In this document: positions 45,601 to 53,651 of the stretch, in pieces
Layout of the letters: each line of letters begins with the position of its first letter
How positions within the stretch are numbered: position 1 is the stretch's first letter
DNA from: Sphingobacterium sp.
GTDB lineage: Bacteria; Bacteroidota; Bacteroidia; Sphingobacteriales; Sphingobacteriaceae
Direction of reading: 5' to 3'
Assembly: GCA_031253985.1 (NCBI GenBank)
Contig: JAIRVH010000188.1
Span: 1 to 64,000 of the forward strand
DNA: 64,000 nucleotides
The notes under the pieces: generated by a model
Database searches by the model: none
What the model saw: the letters and a program-made list of their open reading frames with translations, nothing else
What the model was told of the DNA's origin: nothing
Translations under genes and position numbers: made by a program

Positions 45601-45845
45601 TATTTTTGGAAGATGGATCTTATTGGAAAATCAATAGCATTACATTAGCTTATAATTTCCCCCGACAATGGACGTCGAAATATAAGATTACTTCCTTACG
45701 TGTCTATGGTACCGCCAATAATGTGTACACCTTTTCTAAATACACGGGCCCCAACCCAGAGGGTGTAACCGCGATGGGATACGACCGATCAGATGGCTAT
45801 CCAACACCAAAAACGTACACTGTTGGTCTAAATGTTCAATTCTAA
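42666..45845 (+). CDS. SusC/RagA-type TonB-dependent transporter (second pair)
   Basis: 1059 residues. The signal peptide ends VRLVMAQ at about residue 23; Met5 (42678) is an alternative start. A carboxypeptidase-like domain (about 25-100: VNVAGFVQDQTTRSGVSDVT) is present and STN is absent. The linker has LKEVVVQGFMTRRRETLTGS. The plug has VTELLQGKVAGMNVQVNSGQ, SVLVRGLSNISV, PLYIVDGVPVDD and ATALYGSRGAYGVIRITTKR. The barrel ends NVQF. It has its own SusD downstream, so this locus carries two complete and different SusC/SusD pairs, possibly for two products of the same polymer. Confidence 0.95.
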   Translation: MKNQMRRYILIACLLLIVRLVMAQETVNVAGFVQDQTTRSGVSDVTIRSTKLNKALGSSDKRGSFKVTAPKDDILIFTSTGYKTTTQSLVDRKAFIFTIYMTRDENMLKEVVVQGFMTRRRETLTGSSMTIDGKQLQDNPVSNVTELLQGKVAGMNVQVNSGQPGVRASVLVRGLSNISVSGSGQDAFLTPTSPLYIVDGVPVDDNTDFQYGFNSAGAGISPISLIPPEDIQSVDVLKDAAATALYGSRGAYGVIRITTKRGLSKVPIIQYSTNQFFNLPPKLRNVLGGKNERLSRINQILGYSGGYYHGRDLIFDNQILSDSLNPYFNNSTNWQDVFYRPTYSQSHNVNASGGDATFNYKINGQYFTQKGIVQNTGFDRYTLTMNSEYRPTDRFRMFVNMAGNIGRQQTGTGTAVSQGGVANSASASSLLPAPNSPFVDPTVAASILGRNDNRMTDIKSNVELEYELIPGLRAKNNFSYNYISDRTDNFSPGISNNNISKLYNYDSQRNTIYNMAQLTYIKSWGPEDKHILTTYVFNELNLMNLKAKAQEKTGFGNDQLEGPLGYGSSKGGVLNNASDVRSAGFAGALSYNYMSKYVVDFTYRFDKSSSVGPDVPWQKNPSISARWNMQKESFLKDAAENWLDYLSLRAGWGKNIVPTGTVFDANGKYIFTGEFNNNPTIGFDWKQMPNSKLIPSTTTSTSLAVEAGILNNRITTIQEFYYKQVDNMLWERNLADHNGYSMLKGNDVSMVNYGYEFTFMFRPLPQNSPVNWNISLNGAINNDILTRLPDNARQYIVRDNSGNGFDTYYRLGRNSMSYLLYDYRGVFPTNESVPINPETGETYKTIRDGKTYYFQAGDPYWTDLNGDYILDDRDRVIVGNAQPKVTGGLSTFIQYKNISLNVNTSYTLKRDVINAAMAGQMNSYGNPLFGDTRGQKNSALLPMDGYDFWTNYGDNAFLPNPFDYSRNGGVKPFRPNQTLFLEDGSYWKINSITLAYNFPRQWTSKYKITSLRVYGTANNVYTFSKYTGPNPEGVTAMGYDRSDGYPTPKTYTVGLNVQF

Positions 45846-45851
45846 TCGAAG

Positions 45852-47450
45852 ATGAAAATGAAAAAGAATAACCTCTTACAACTGATTTGTGCAGTTGCAT
45901 TAATCATAGGAATATCTTCATGTAAGAAATTTTTAAATGTGGAACCGACCGATAGTCTCTCGGGTAATAATTTCTGGCGTGATAAAAACGATGCGGAAAC
46001 ATTTACACGAGAAATATATCGTCTCTTTCGCGTAGGGGTAGGTATCGACCGTCCTATTCTGTTGGTCGGTGATTTCCGCAACGCACCTGTTTTGCGTACG
46101 GCAACCTTTCCTAATCGACTTGATATAACTTATATATCGCGGGGTGATATTCGAACCTTGGTGAATACCGTTCGTCCGGAACCAGGAACAGATGCCGATC
46201 GTTTCTGGACATACAATGTCGAATGGGATAAAATCAGTGATTGGACACCTATTTATAAAGTGATTCAGTCCGCTAATATTTTATATTCCCTAGTGCCAAA
46301 AGTCGCGGAAAATGATCCTTCATTTTCACAAGCGGAAGTGAAGGCTTATCAAGCTGAGGCTGTATTTATGCGTAGTATGTCCTATTTCGTAATGTTGCGT
46401 CTATTTGGGGATGTGCCTTACTTTACCGATGCTTACAACCAGGATCCTCTTCCACGGACAAAGCATATTCAAGTTGCCAAAGCCTGTCTGGAAGACTTGG
46501 AGAAAGTAAAAGACGACCTGCCTTGGACTTATGCAGATCCTGCTAATCGTGGGGTACGAGCCATGAAAGGTTCGGCTCTAGCCTTGATGATGCATCTGAA
46601 TATGTGGCTTGCTGGTTTTGATAAGGCAAATGAAAAAACATATTATCAGGCTGTTGACCGTTTCGGTGATGAGCTTTACAATGATGGTGTGTTAGAAAGT
46701 AAAGCCTATGAGCTATTACCGATCAATAGGGTCGCTGAGGTATTTAATGGACGTTCAAAAGAGGGATTATTTGAAATCCCCAATAATGTGAATTATGGTG
46801 AATCCTATTCAAATACACGGAAGACTTATTTCGCCCATGTATTGCATGCGCCTTATTTTATTTTGAATCAGACAACGACTAATTTAAGCGAGTTGACGTA
46901 TCGGCCAGAATACATGCACACGCTGTATCCCGATGGCGAACAAGATGGAAGGATCAAATATTGGTTTACCGACCCAAAGGGTGACAATTTTATGTTTTCG
47001 GGAACAGGTGCTTTTACTTTTTTTAAATTTTTTAATCTCGCATTAGGTGAGGGCAATACCGCACAGTCATTAGGTAACTATCAGATTATGCTTCGTTTAG
47101 CTGACGCAATTCTATTGCAGGCCGAGGCTAACGCTAATTTGGGCGACGAAACTAAGGCTACTACCTTACTTAATATGATTCGGGCGCGTGCTGAGGCGGG
47201 GCTGTATCCCGCTAGCAATAATTACGATAATAACCTGAAAGATGCGATTTACTGGGAGCGATGCAAAGAGCTGATGGGAGAAGGACATTATTATTATGAC
47301 CTAGTGCGGACCGGGAAGCTATACGATGCTAAATATTGTTTTAATCCGGTTACTTATAGCGATTATCTGCAGGAAGCCTGGACTTGGCCGATCAATCCAA
47401 AAGCGATGAACAACAATCCCTACATGACATTAAATAACTACTGGAAATAG
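45852..47450 (+). CDS. SusD/RagB family lipoprotein (second pair)
   Basis: 532 residues. Leader and lipobox are VALIIGISSC-KKFLNVEPTD, with SLSGNNFWRDKNDAETFTRE following, a typical SusD opening. Helical core: AYQAEAVFMRSMSYFVMLRL, then FGDVPYFTDAY. The C-terminal block is MLRLADAILLQAEANANLGD, NMIRARAEAG and YWERCKELMGEGHYYYDLVR. It starts 6 bp after the second SusC and forms the lid of that complex. Confidence 0.94.
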   Translation: MKMKKNNLLQLICAVALIIGISSCKKFLNVEPTDSLSGNNFWRDKNDAETFTREIYRLFRVGVGIDRPILLVGDFRNAPVLRTATFPNRLDITYISRGDIRTLVNTVRPEPGTDADRFWTYNVEWDKISDWTPIYKVIQSANILYSLVPKVAENDPSFSQAEVKAYQAEAVFMRSMSYFVMLRLFGDVPYFTDAYNQDPLPRTKHIQVAKACLEDLEKVKDDLPWTYADPANRGVRAMKGSALALMMHLNMWLAGFDKANEKTYYQAVDRFGDELYNDGVLESKAYELLPINRVAEVFNGRSKEGLFEIPNNVNYGESYSNTRKTYFAHVLHAPYFILNQTTTNLSELTYRPEYMHTLYPDGEQDGRIKYWFTDPKGDNFMFSGTGAFTFFKFFNLALGEGNTAQSLGNYQIMLRLADAILLQAEANANLGDETKATTLLNMIRARAEAGLYPASNNYDNNLKDAIYWERCKELMGEGHYYYDLVRTGKLYDAKYCFNPVTYSDYLQEAWTWPINPKAMNNNPYMTLNNYWK

Positions 47451-47466
47451 AAAGGAAAACGTGCAA

Positions 47467-48207
47467 ATGAAATTAAATAATATCCTAGCTGCGGTAATCT
47501 TATTGCTTACCGTTTTGGCATCTTGTAGCAACAAAGATTATTTTGAAGATAGCGGTGTTCATGATCCTCATTTTAAGGGTAATATGATGGAGTATTTGGA
47601 GTCCAAAGCCCAGCGCCCTGAGGATCCGTTTGATACATTGGTTCAGATTATTCGTTACGCGGGCATGGAAGATGTCCTGAAAAATGAAAAGATTACTTTT
47701 TTCGCTCCACCGGATCCGGCGTTTGAAAGTGCGCTATTCAATCTGAATTTCAACCTATATATATTGGGCAGGGATACGATTAAATCGTTTAAAGATGTGA
47801 AACCCGAGGTTTATCGTCGTTTGTTGAGTCAATATATTATTAAAGGAGATTATGGTTTGACAGATTTCAGACAAGTGGATACAACTGCCAAATACGCGTT
47901 TGGTGGTCAGATCTATCAGACCTATAATGCAGATGAAGCAATCAATGTTGGTGTTGTCTTTCATGACCTGAAAAATGGCGACGCTACGATCAAGTACGGC
48001 GGACCGAGACAATTGATGGTTTCTTATATCCCGGACTTTACAAATCCTACCCAAGGTTGGGTCAGTACTTTTGTGGCGTCTTCCAATATTCAGCCAACTA
48101 ATGGTCGGGTGCATGTCCTCAATTACAGAAACCACATCTTTGGGTTTATGGGGACTCGATTCACGGATTTAGCTATGGAGCTCGGAATAGATTATAATAC
48201 GAAATAA
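47467..48207 (+). CDS. Fasciclin (FAS1) domain lipoprotein (second copy)
   Basis: 246 residues from the ATG at 47467; a GTG six bases upstream would only add two residues. Leader and lipobox are ILLLTVLASC-SNKDYFED. The FAS1 domain (about 40-230) has EKITFFAPPDPAFESALFNL, RRLLSQYIIKGDYGLTDF and a closing TNGRVHVLNYRNHIFGF. It parallels the FAS1 gene at 41009-41677 in position (directly after SusD), although the sequences are clearly diverged. Probable surface accessory of the second SusC/SusD pair. Confidence 0.88.
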   Translation: MKLNNILAAVILLLTVLASCSNKDYFEDSGVHDPHFKGNMMEYLESKAQRPEDPFDTLVQIIRYAGMEDVLKNEKITFFAPPDPAFESALFNLNFNLYILGRDTIKSFKDVKPEVYRRLLSQYIIKGDYGLTDFRQVDTTAKYAFGGQIYQTYNADEAINVGVVFHDLKNGDATIKYGGPRQLMVSYIPDFTNPTQGWVSTFVASSNIQPTNGRVHVLNYRNHIFGFMGTRFTDLAMELGIDYNTK

Positions 48208-48218
48208 TAGTTGAAATA

Positions 48219-49820
48219 ATGAACATAACGAAATATATCCTTGCAGGAACTTTTATGCTTAGTCTGTATTCGTGCAGTAATAAGCTAGAATACGGGCCAG
48301 ATCCATATGCAGGAGGTAAGGAACCGGTGGATGTTGTTTTTGGGGAGGTGGCGCCATCTCCGTCCCAAGCAAAACCCGGAGCAGAAGTAGTATTCAGTAT
48401 ACGAGGCTTATTGAAATACAAAGATCAACTGAAATTCTATATCAATAATATGCAGGCACAAGTCACCAATATAAGTGATTCGACCTTGACAGGTATTGTC
48501 CCTGAATATTGTAGTACCGGTGGGGTCAAAATTGTCGTTGATGGACAGATATTTGCCGGCCCGATGTTGCCTATCGTTGGTAAGCTTTCTATTGACCCAA
48601 CTTTTCAATCTGGCATAGGAGCGAATAGTCCTATCTATTCGATTTTAAGGACATCCGCCAATCAGGTATTTATCGGCGGCAATTTTACAGACTATAATGG
48701 TAATGCAGCATCGACCAAAATTACAGGTATTGCACGGATCAGCAATAGTGGTGAGTTTGTGCGTGGGATGCAATTTGGCCAAGGTGTGACAGGTGCGATC
48801 ACATCGATGGTTGAAATGAACAATAAGGATATTTTAATCTCAGGCAATATCACGCAGTACGATACCATAAAGCTGGTGCGAAATATGACTACGATCAGTA
48901 GTACAGGAGCACTGCAGGTGAAATCTACACCGATCCTTAACCTAACTTCTGATCCGGCTAAAAGTAACCTGATCGTGCCGATTTTTAATGGTGGTACATT
49001 ATCGCCAATCGTAAAAACTTTTTACCAGAATAATAAGGTAACTGTGGTTGGTCAGTTTGGCCAGTATGTCAACAATTATTATACTCGATCTACTTATGAC
49101 AATATCTTGATGGATATTTTTCCAATGGGAGGTGTGGCCCGCATGCAGGCCGATGGCGCATTGGATGATAGCTATTTTGTTAATAAAACGACGCTGCCTA
49201 ATAAAGGTTTTGAGGGTGTTAACGGTATAATTGCCGACGCAGTTTTGCAAGACGATGGCAAATTGATCTTAGTTGGAGCATTTACACGCTTTAACAACAC
49301 ACAAAATGCCAATAACATTGTCCGATTAAAAAGCGATGGGAATTTTGATGCAGATTTTCAAGTTGGTAGTGGAGCTAATGGTTTTGTATCTAATATAAGT
49401 TATTCCAAGCTGACAAAAAAATACCTAGTGACAGGTAGTTTTACCATGTTTAATGGAAAACCTGCCAATGGGATGGTGCTGCTCAATGAAGACGGGAGCA
49501 GTGACGCAAATTTCCAAAGCCTAGGTTTTGCATCTGGATTTCCAGGTTATGCGGTACAATTGTCCAATAGTCTCATTCTGGTCACGGGATCCTTTGGCAA
49601 GTATAATAATATTATCCGCGAGGGTTTGATGATAATCGATTCGAAGGGAAATTTAGTGGAAGATTTTAACAACACAGGTAGACTGGTCGGTACGATACAT
49701 GACTCCTTAGAAGGAACCAATAACCTGGGACAAAAAACAATTACCCTTGTCGGTCGTATCCAATCCTTTAATGGAAAAAATAATTTAGGCAATATCGTTC
49801 GATTGACTTTATTGGATTAG
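48219..49820 (+). CDS. DUF5008-like lipoprotein with delta-60-repeat propeller
   Basis: 533 residues. Leader and lipobox are GTFMLSLYSC-SNKLEYGPDP. YGPDPYAGGKEP and the following IPT/TIG-like beta domain (about 30-115) fit the family I know as DUF5008. From about residue 120 there are repeated delta-60-type blades: IDPTFQSGIGANSPIYSILR, GNFTDYNG, GALDDSYF..., VGAFTRFNN, DGNFDADFQVGSGANG, TGSFTMFNGKPANG and TGSFGKYNN. This forms a beta-propeller likely to be surface-exposed and ligand-binding. It is 11 bp after FAS1. No catalytic motif. Confidence 0.8.
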   Translation: MNITKYILAGTFMLSLYSCSNKLEYGPDPYAGGKEPVDVVFGEVAPSPSQAKPGAEVVFSIRGLLKYKDQLKFYINNMQAQVTNISDSTLTGIVPEYCSTGGVKIVVDGQIFAGPMLPIVGKLSIDPTFQSGIGANSPIYSILRTSANQVFIGGNFTDYNGNAASTKITGIARISNSGEFVRGMQFGQGVTGAITSMVEMNNKDILISGNITQYDTIKLVRNMTTISSTGALQVKSTPILNLTSDPAKSNLIVPIFNGGTLSPIVKTFYQNNKVTVVGQFGQYVNNYYTRSTYDNILMDIFPMGGVARMQADGALDDSYFVNKTTLPNKGFEGVNGIIADAVLQDDGKLILVGAFTRFNNTQNANNIVRLKSDGNFDADFQVGSGANGFVSNISYSKLTKKYLVTGSFTMFNGKPANGMVLLNEDGSSDANFQSLGFASGFPGYAVQLSNSLILVTGSFGKYNNIIREGLMIIDSKGNLVEDFNNTGRLVGTIHDSLEGTNNLGQKTITLVGRIQSFNGKNNLGNIVRLTLLD

Positions 49821-49847
49821 CTTTTATTTATCTATAAAATCTAAAAG

Positions 49848-51620
49848 ATGAAAAGAAATACATGGAAAAAATATAGGTTTGCTGCTTGGGGTTGTCTACT
49901 ATTGGTCGTTGCGTTTTCCTGCAACAAAAGCATAGAGAATAAACTTGAGTTTGGCTCAGAACCTAAGGACCTCGGCATAAGTGCCAATCAATTCAAGATC
50001 GCGTATGTTGTCGTTGAAGGTGCTGTTGGGACAATTGTTGGCAGTGAAGCAACAGATTATGGGCATATGCCCAATATGGCTGCGCTCAGTATGAACGGCG
50101 TTTTTAGCTGGAATTCCGTTAGTAGTGAACACGAAACATTGGCCACAGATTATGCTGACCTGCTGACAGGTACTGAAATTGAAAAACACAAAGTCAGTGA
50201 TGATCAATTGAACGGCAATAATCTAGCAACCTATCCGACGTTCTTCAAACGGATTAAACAATATAAAGGGAGCCGAACGGCACTATTGACCTCCAATCCA
50301 CTCGTGCCAACACTGATTGAAGCGAATAGTGTGGACAATAATAAAGTCCTGTCTACAGATGCTGAGGTGTTAAGTGCAACAAAGGATGAATTGAGTAAGG
50401 ATGAGGCTACGTTTGTCATGGCAACGTTTTCCAGTGTTCGACAAGTGGGAGAACAGGCAGGATATGGTCCTGAGAATGATAAATATATTCAGGCATTGGT
50501 CACGTTTGATGACCAACTTGGCGAGATAAGAAAAACGATAACCAATCGTAAAAATTATAAAAACGAACGTTGGCTGATTGTTGTCGCTTCGACTAATGGG
50601 GGGAAATATACCCTTAATCCGGCACTGCAAGATGGTAGTGTATTTGCGATCCCAGAACGCAATAATTTTGTCCTAATGAATAACCCGGAGTTTAGCTACA
50701 AATTAGTAGAACGCATGGAAACGGTAGATCCGGCATGGACAAGTTCGGCGGTGCGGTATTCTGAAGCGAATGGATCTGCAAATTTACCTGCGGCTCAAGC
50801 GGCATTATATAACTTGGGTACGGGCGTAGATGCCGGGGACTATACCATACAATTGAAACTGAAAGTTAATGAAATGAATGGTCGAAATGGTAAGGCTGGT
50901 ACAGCACAAAATGGCGTAATTTTCGGAAAGCAAAACAGCGCTGCAAATTTTCCAGCTGGTTGGTCTATTACATATAATGGAGGCTCCGGTTGGAGGTTTA
51001 TTGGGAATAGTTCAACTGGAGCAAATTATGCTATAGATGGAACAGCTTTCGATCTCGATACTTGGTATACATTGACCGTAAAAATTTACAAGGACGGAAA
51101 TAACCGTATTGTGAAGATGTATAGAGATGGCGATCTAAAAAGTACAAATACGACATTTGCTGGTCGGAATTTAAGTTCTGATAGTCCACTAAAATTGGGC
51201 TATTATGAGGGGTCTTATGGAAATAATGGTGGTTTTGCTCATACTATTGCTGATGTTAGAATCTATAAGGCAGCGATTCCGGATGACGTGATTAAAGCAA
51301 TATCCTGTTCAACGATGGCAATCTCTACAAGTCCCTTTTACAATGATCTGATTGGCTATTGGCCTGCTGACGACGGTGGCGCAATACTGAAAGACAAAAG
51401 TAAGAATAAACGAAATTTTGAGTTGACAGGAAGTTATGTTTGGAATAGTTTTTCAGAACGGGGTGCCTCATTGTGCCCGACTTTGCCGGAGCGCATGGAT
51501 CGTTATGTTGTTCGTACAGTTGATGCCCCATTGATGATCTATAACTGGATGAATATCCTTGAGGTAGGACAATTTAATTTGGATGCCCAAAGCTGGTCTC
51601 CAGCATTTTCCAATAATTAA
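49848..51620 (+). CDS. Alkaline-phosphatase-fold lipoprotein with LamG domain and DUF4983, probable pseudoenzyme
   Basis: 590 residues. Leader and lipobox are LLLVVAFSC-NKSIENKL. The N-terminal region (about 40-290) aligns by eye with the phosphodiesterase-like domain of the paralogue at 53652-55358. The metal-site positions differ: IAYVVVEGAVG replaces LLISIDGLVG, and VVASTNGGKY replaces VVITSNHGGY, so Asp and His ligands are Glu and Asn here. A LamG/concanavalin-like domain (about 325-475: GDYTIQLKLKVNE, IADVRIYKAAIPDDVIKA) and a DUF4983-like tail (DLIGYWPADDGGAILKD) follow. The two intact-looking binding domains and degraded active site suggest a glycan- or protein-binding lipoprotein rather than an enzyme. 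It directly precedes the M60 gene. Confidence 0.8.
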   Translation: MKRNTWKKYRFAAWGCLLLVVAFSCNKSIENKLEFGSEPKDLGISANQFKIAYVVVEGAVGTIVGSEATDYGHMPNMAALSMNGVFSWNSVSSEHETLATDYADLLTGTEIEKHKVSDDQLNGNNLATYPTFFKRIKQYKGSRTALLTSNPLVPTLIEANSVDNNKVLSTDAEVLSATKDELSKDEATFVMATFSSVRQVGEQAGYGPENDKYIQALVTFDDQLGEIRKTITNRKNYKNERWLIVVASTNGGKYTLNPALQDGSVFAIPERNNFVLMNNPEFSYKLVERMETVDPAWTSSAVRYSEANGSANLPAAQAALYNLGTGVDAGDYTIQLKLKVNEMNGRNGKAGTAQNGVIFGKQNSAANFPAGWSITYNGGSGWRFIGNSSTGANYAIDGTAFDLDTWYTLTVKIYKDGNNRIVKMYRDGDLKSTNTTFAGRNLSSDSPLKLGYYEGSYGNNGGFAHTIADVRIYKAAIPDDVIKAISCSTMAISTSPFYNDLIGYWPADDGGAILKDKSKNKRNFELTGSYVWNSFSERGASLCPTLPERMDRYVVRTVDAPLMIYNWMNILEVGQFNLDAQSWSPAFSNN

Positions 51621-51632
51621 CCGATAATGCAC

Positions 51633-53633
51633 ATGAAAAGAAATTTTAGTTTTTTACTGTTGGCGGCAGGCTTTCTTTCCTTAGCCTACTCTTGTCGAAA
51701 GGATCGCCTTAGCCCGGCAGATAACGGGTATTCCGATGTTGATTATCAGGATACTGTAACAGTGAGTGTTGATACCAATCGCTTTAAGATCGATTATTCA
51801 AAATACACACAAGCACGTTTATTCCCTGGACTGATGACGGCGGAAGAGCCTCGTTTGGAGAATTATTTAGTGCAGATCGATCTCAATTATGAAGAGATCA
51901 GAGCGTCAGACTTACGAATCTCTGTTGCGCCCGGAGCATGGCAAGGGACTGGGGTGTATGCCCCGGCTGGTGAACTGGTGGTGATCAATGTTCCAGAAGG
52001 TGTGTATGGTTTGACGGCGCAGATTAGTCCGCATGTCTCAACTAGTTTGGATGGTATTGATTTTCCTGCTCGTGATGCTGTCATATTTAGTCAGGCTACA
52101 CTTTTTCCAGGGAAAAATTATATGCGCAACCTTTATGGTGGATTAATTTATATTATCCCTTCCCGTCCGATTGGACGTGTGGTAGATCTTCATTTTTCGG
52201 GTGTCGCCAAAGCGCCGAGCTTTAAATTGAGTGGTCCTGGGGCTACGACAAATGAAGAATGGAAAGCATTAGTGGCAAAATCAACAGTACCTTGGTTTGA
52301 TCTGGAAGGGGACCGCATCGTTTTTACGATGCAGACTGAACGGTTAAAACAGCACCCTATTGAAGATCCTACTGAATTAATGAAAACTTGGGATAAAGCT
52401 ATTCGTGAGGGCTATTGGGATTGGACCGGGATGACCGAAGGGAATCCTGATATTCGACATCGCGCTCCTTTCAACAAGTGGCGGATTGTCCATGACGTTC
52501 TCTTTAAACCAGGGGTAGCCCAGGTTTCGGGTTATCCGGTTCGGGCTGGCGCTACTGAGAACTACTTCAAGCAAGCAGTTAGTATAGATGGTGTGAAAAA
52601 TGCCAATTGGGGAACTTTTCACGAACTAGGTCATAACATGCAAATGGGCTCGACTTGGAATTTTGCCGGAAATGGCGAGGTTACCAATAACTTGTTCCAT
52701 TTTAGGGTATCTAAGGTTTTTGGACATCAGAGTTATAAGATTGCCGAAGTATGGAATAGTGCGGTTCCTTATATCGCGGCAAAGAAAACTGCTGGGATAA
52801 CTAAAGATGACATTAACTGGGCCAGTATGGATGTTGAAGGTAATGCTTATAAAAGTAAAGCACACGATATCCGTTTGATGATGTATGCACAGATATTTGA
52901 AAAGTATGGCTATGAATTTATGACTTACATCTATGTCCGAGGGCGTGAAGCGCGCTTTACTTCAGCAAATGATCAGTCTAAAATAGATTTCTTTTACGAG
53001 GCATTATCGGAATATACCAAAATAGATATGGAACCTTATTTGAATCAATGGGGGCTCAAGGTAAGTACAGTATCTAAACGTTATGTGTCTGAAGAAAAGG
53101 GGTTTCCATTGTTGAATAAAGCAGTTTGGCTATTTAATCCAGTCACCAAAACAGGAGGTGATGGACCTATTCCAGTCTATAGAACGGATGTTGGCACCAC
53201 AAATTGGACGGCGGCCCTTTCTTCTGGGTATTCTTCACATGCGAGTTATCCGCTTACTAATCTTTTTGACGGGAAGTCTGCTACCTTTTGGCATATTGGT
53301 AGCGTGAAGACTTTCCCATACAGTATTGCTGTTGTAAGCCCAAATGATATTAACGCTGACGGATTCTATTTTCAGGGACGTTCGGGATACTTGACACGTT
53401 ATCTTACTGATTATACAATGGAGGTTCGGGCCAATGCATCGGCCGCTTGGGAGGTCGTACCAATGGAAGGCGGAAATACTTTGGCAATTATGAATAATGA
53501 TCCAGAAAAGGTATACGTGAAATTCTCGGACGGTGTTCAAAGGAAATTTAAGGAGTTCCGTTTGAATATAAAAGCTGCAATCCATGCGGATGTGGCTATG
53601 GCAGAACTTGGTGCGTGGGCATTCGACAAATAA
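51633..53633 (+). CDS. M60 family metallopeptidase lipoprotein with C-terminal F5/8C (CBM32-like) domain
   Basis: 666 residues from Met3 of the open frame (51633), giving leader LLAAGFLSLAYSC-RKDRLSP. An N-terminal beta domain (about 75-195) has GTGVYAPAGELVVINVPEGV and NLYGGLIYIIPS, typical of M60 proteins. The catalytic region has the zinc motif HELGHNMQM (HExxH at 330-334) with a Glu 15 residues after the second His (GNGEVTNN), as in the M60 consensus. The C-terminal 150 residues form a galactose-binding-like F5/8C domain (YPLTNLFDGKSATFWHIGS; FKEFRLNI). M60 enzymes of gut bacteria cut mucin-type O-glycoproteins next to glycosylated Ser/Thr; the same class of substrate is inferred here. 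It is the only clear catalytic enzyme in the operon. Confidence 0.93.
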   Translation: MKRNFSFLLLAAGFLSLAYSCRKDRLSPADNGYSDVDYQDTVTVSVDTNRFKIDYSKYTQARLFPGLMTAEEPRLENYLVQIDLNYEEIRASDLRISVAPGAWQGTGVYAPAGELVVINVPEGVYGLTAQISPHVSTSLDGIDFPARDAVIFSQATLFPGKNYMRNLYGGLIYIIPSRPIGRVVDLHFSGVAKAPSFKLSGPGATTNEEWKALVAKSTVPWFDLEGDRIVFTMQTERLKQHPIEDPTELMKTWDKAIREGYWDWTGMTEGNPDIRHRAPFNKWRIVHDVLFKPGVAQVSGYPVRAGATENYFKQAVSIDGVKNANWGTFHELGHNMQMGSTWNFAGNGEVTNNLFHFRVSKVFGHQSYKIAEVWNSAVPYIAAKKTAGITKDDINWASMDVEGNAYKSKAHDIRLMMYAQIFEKYGYEFMTYIYVRGREARFTSANDQSKIDFFYEALSEYTKIDMEPYLNQWGLKVSTVSKRYVSEEKGFPLLNKAVWLFNPVTKTGGDGPIPVYRTDVGTTNWTAALSSGYSSHASYPLTNLFDGKSATFWHIGSVKTFPYSIAVVSPNDINADGFYFQGRSGYLTRYLTDYTMEVRANASAAWEVVPMEGGNTLAIMNNDPEKVYVKFSDGVQRKFKEFRLNIKAAIHADVAMAELGAWAFDK

Positions 53634-53651
53634 ATGAAAATATAAATCGAG

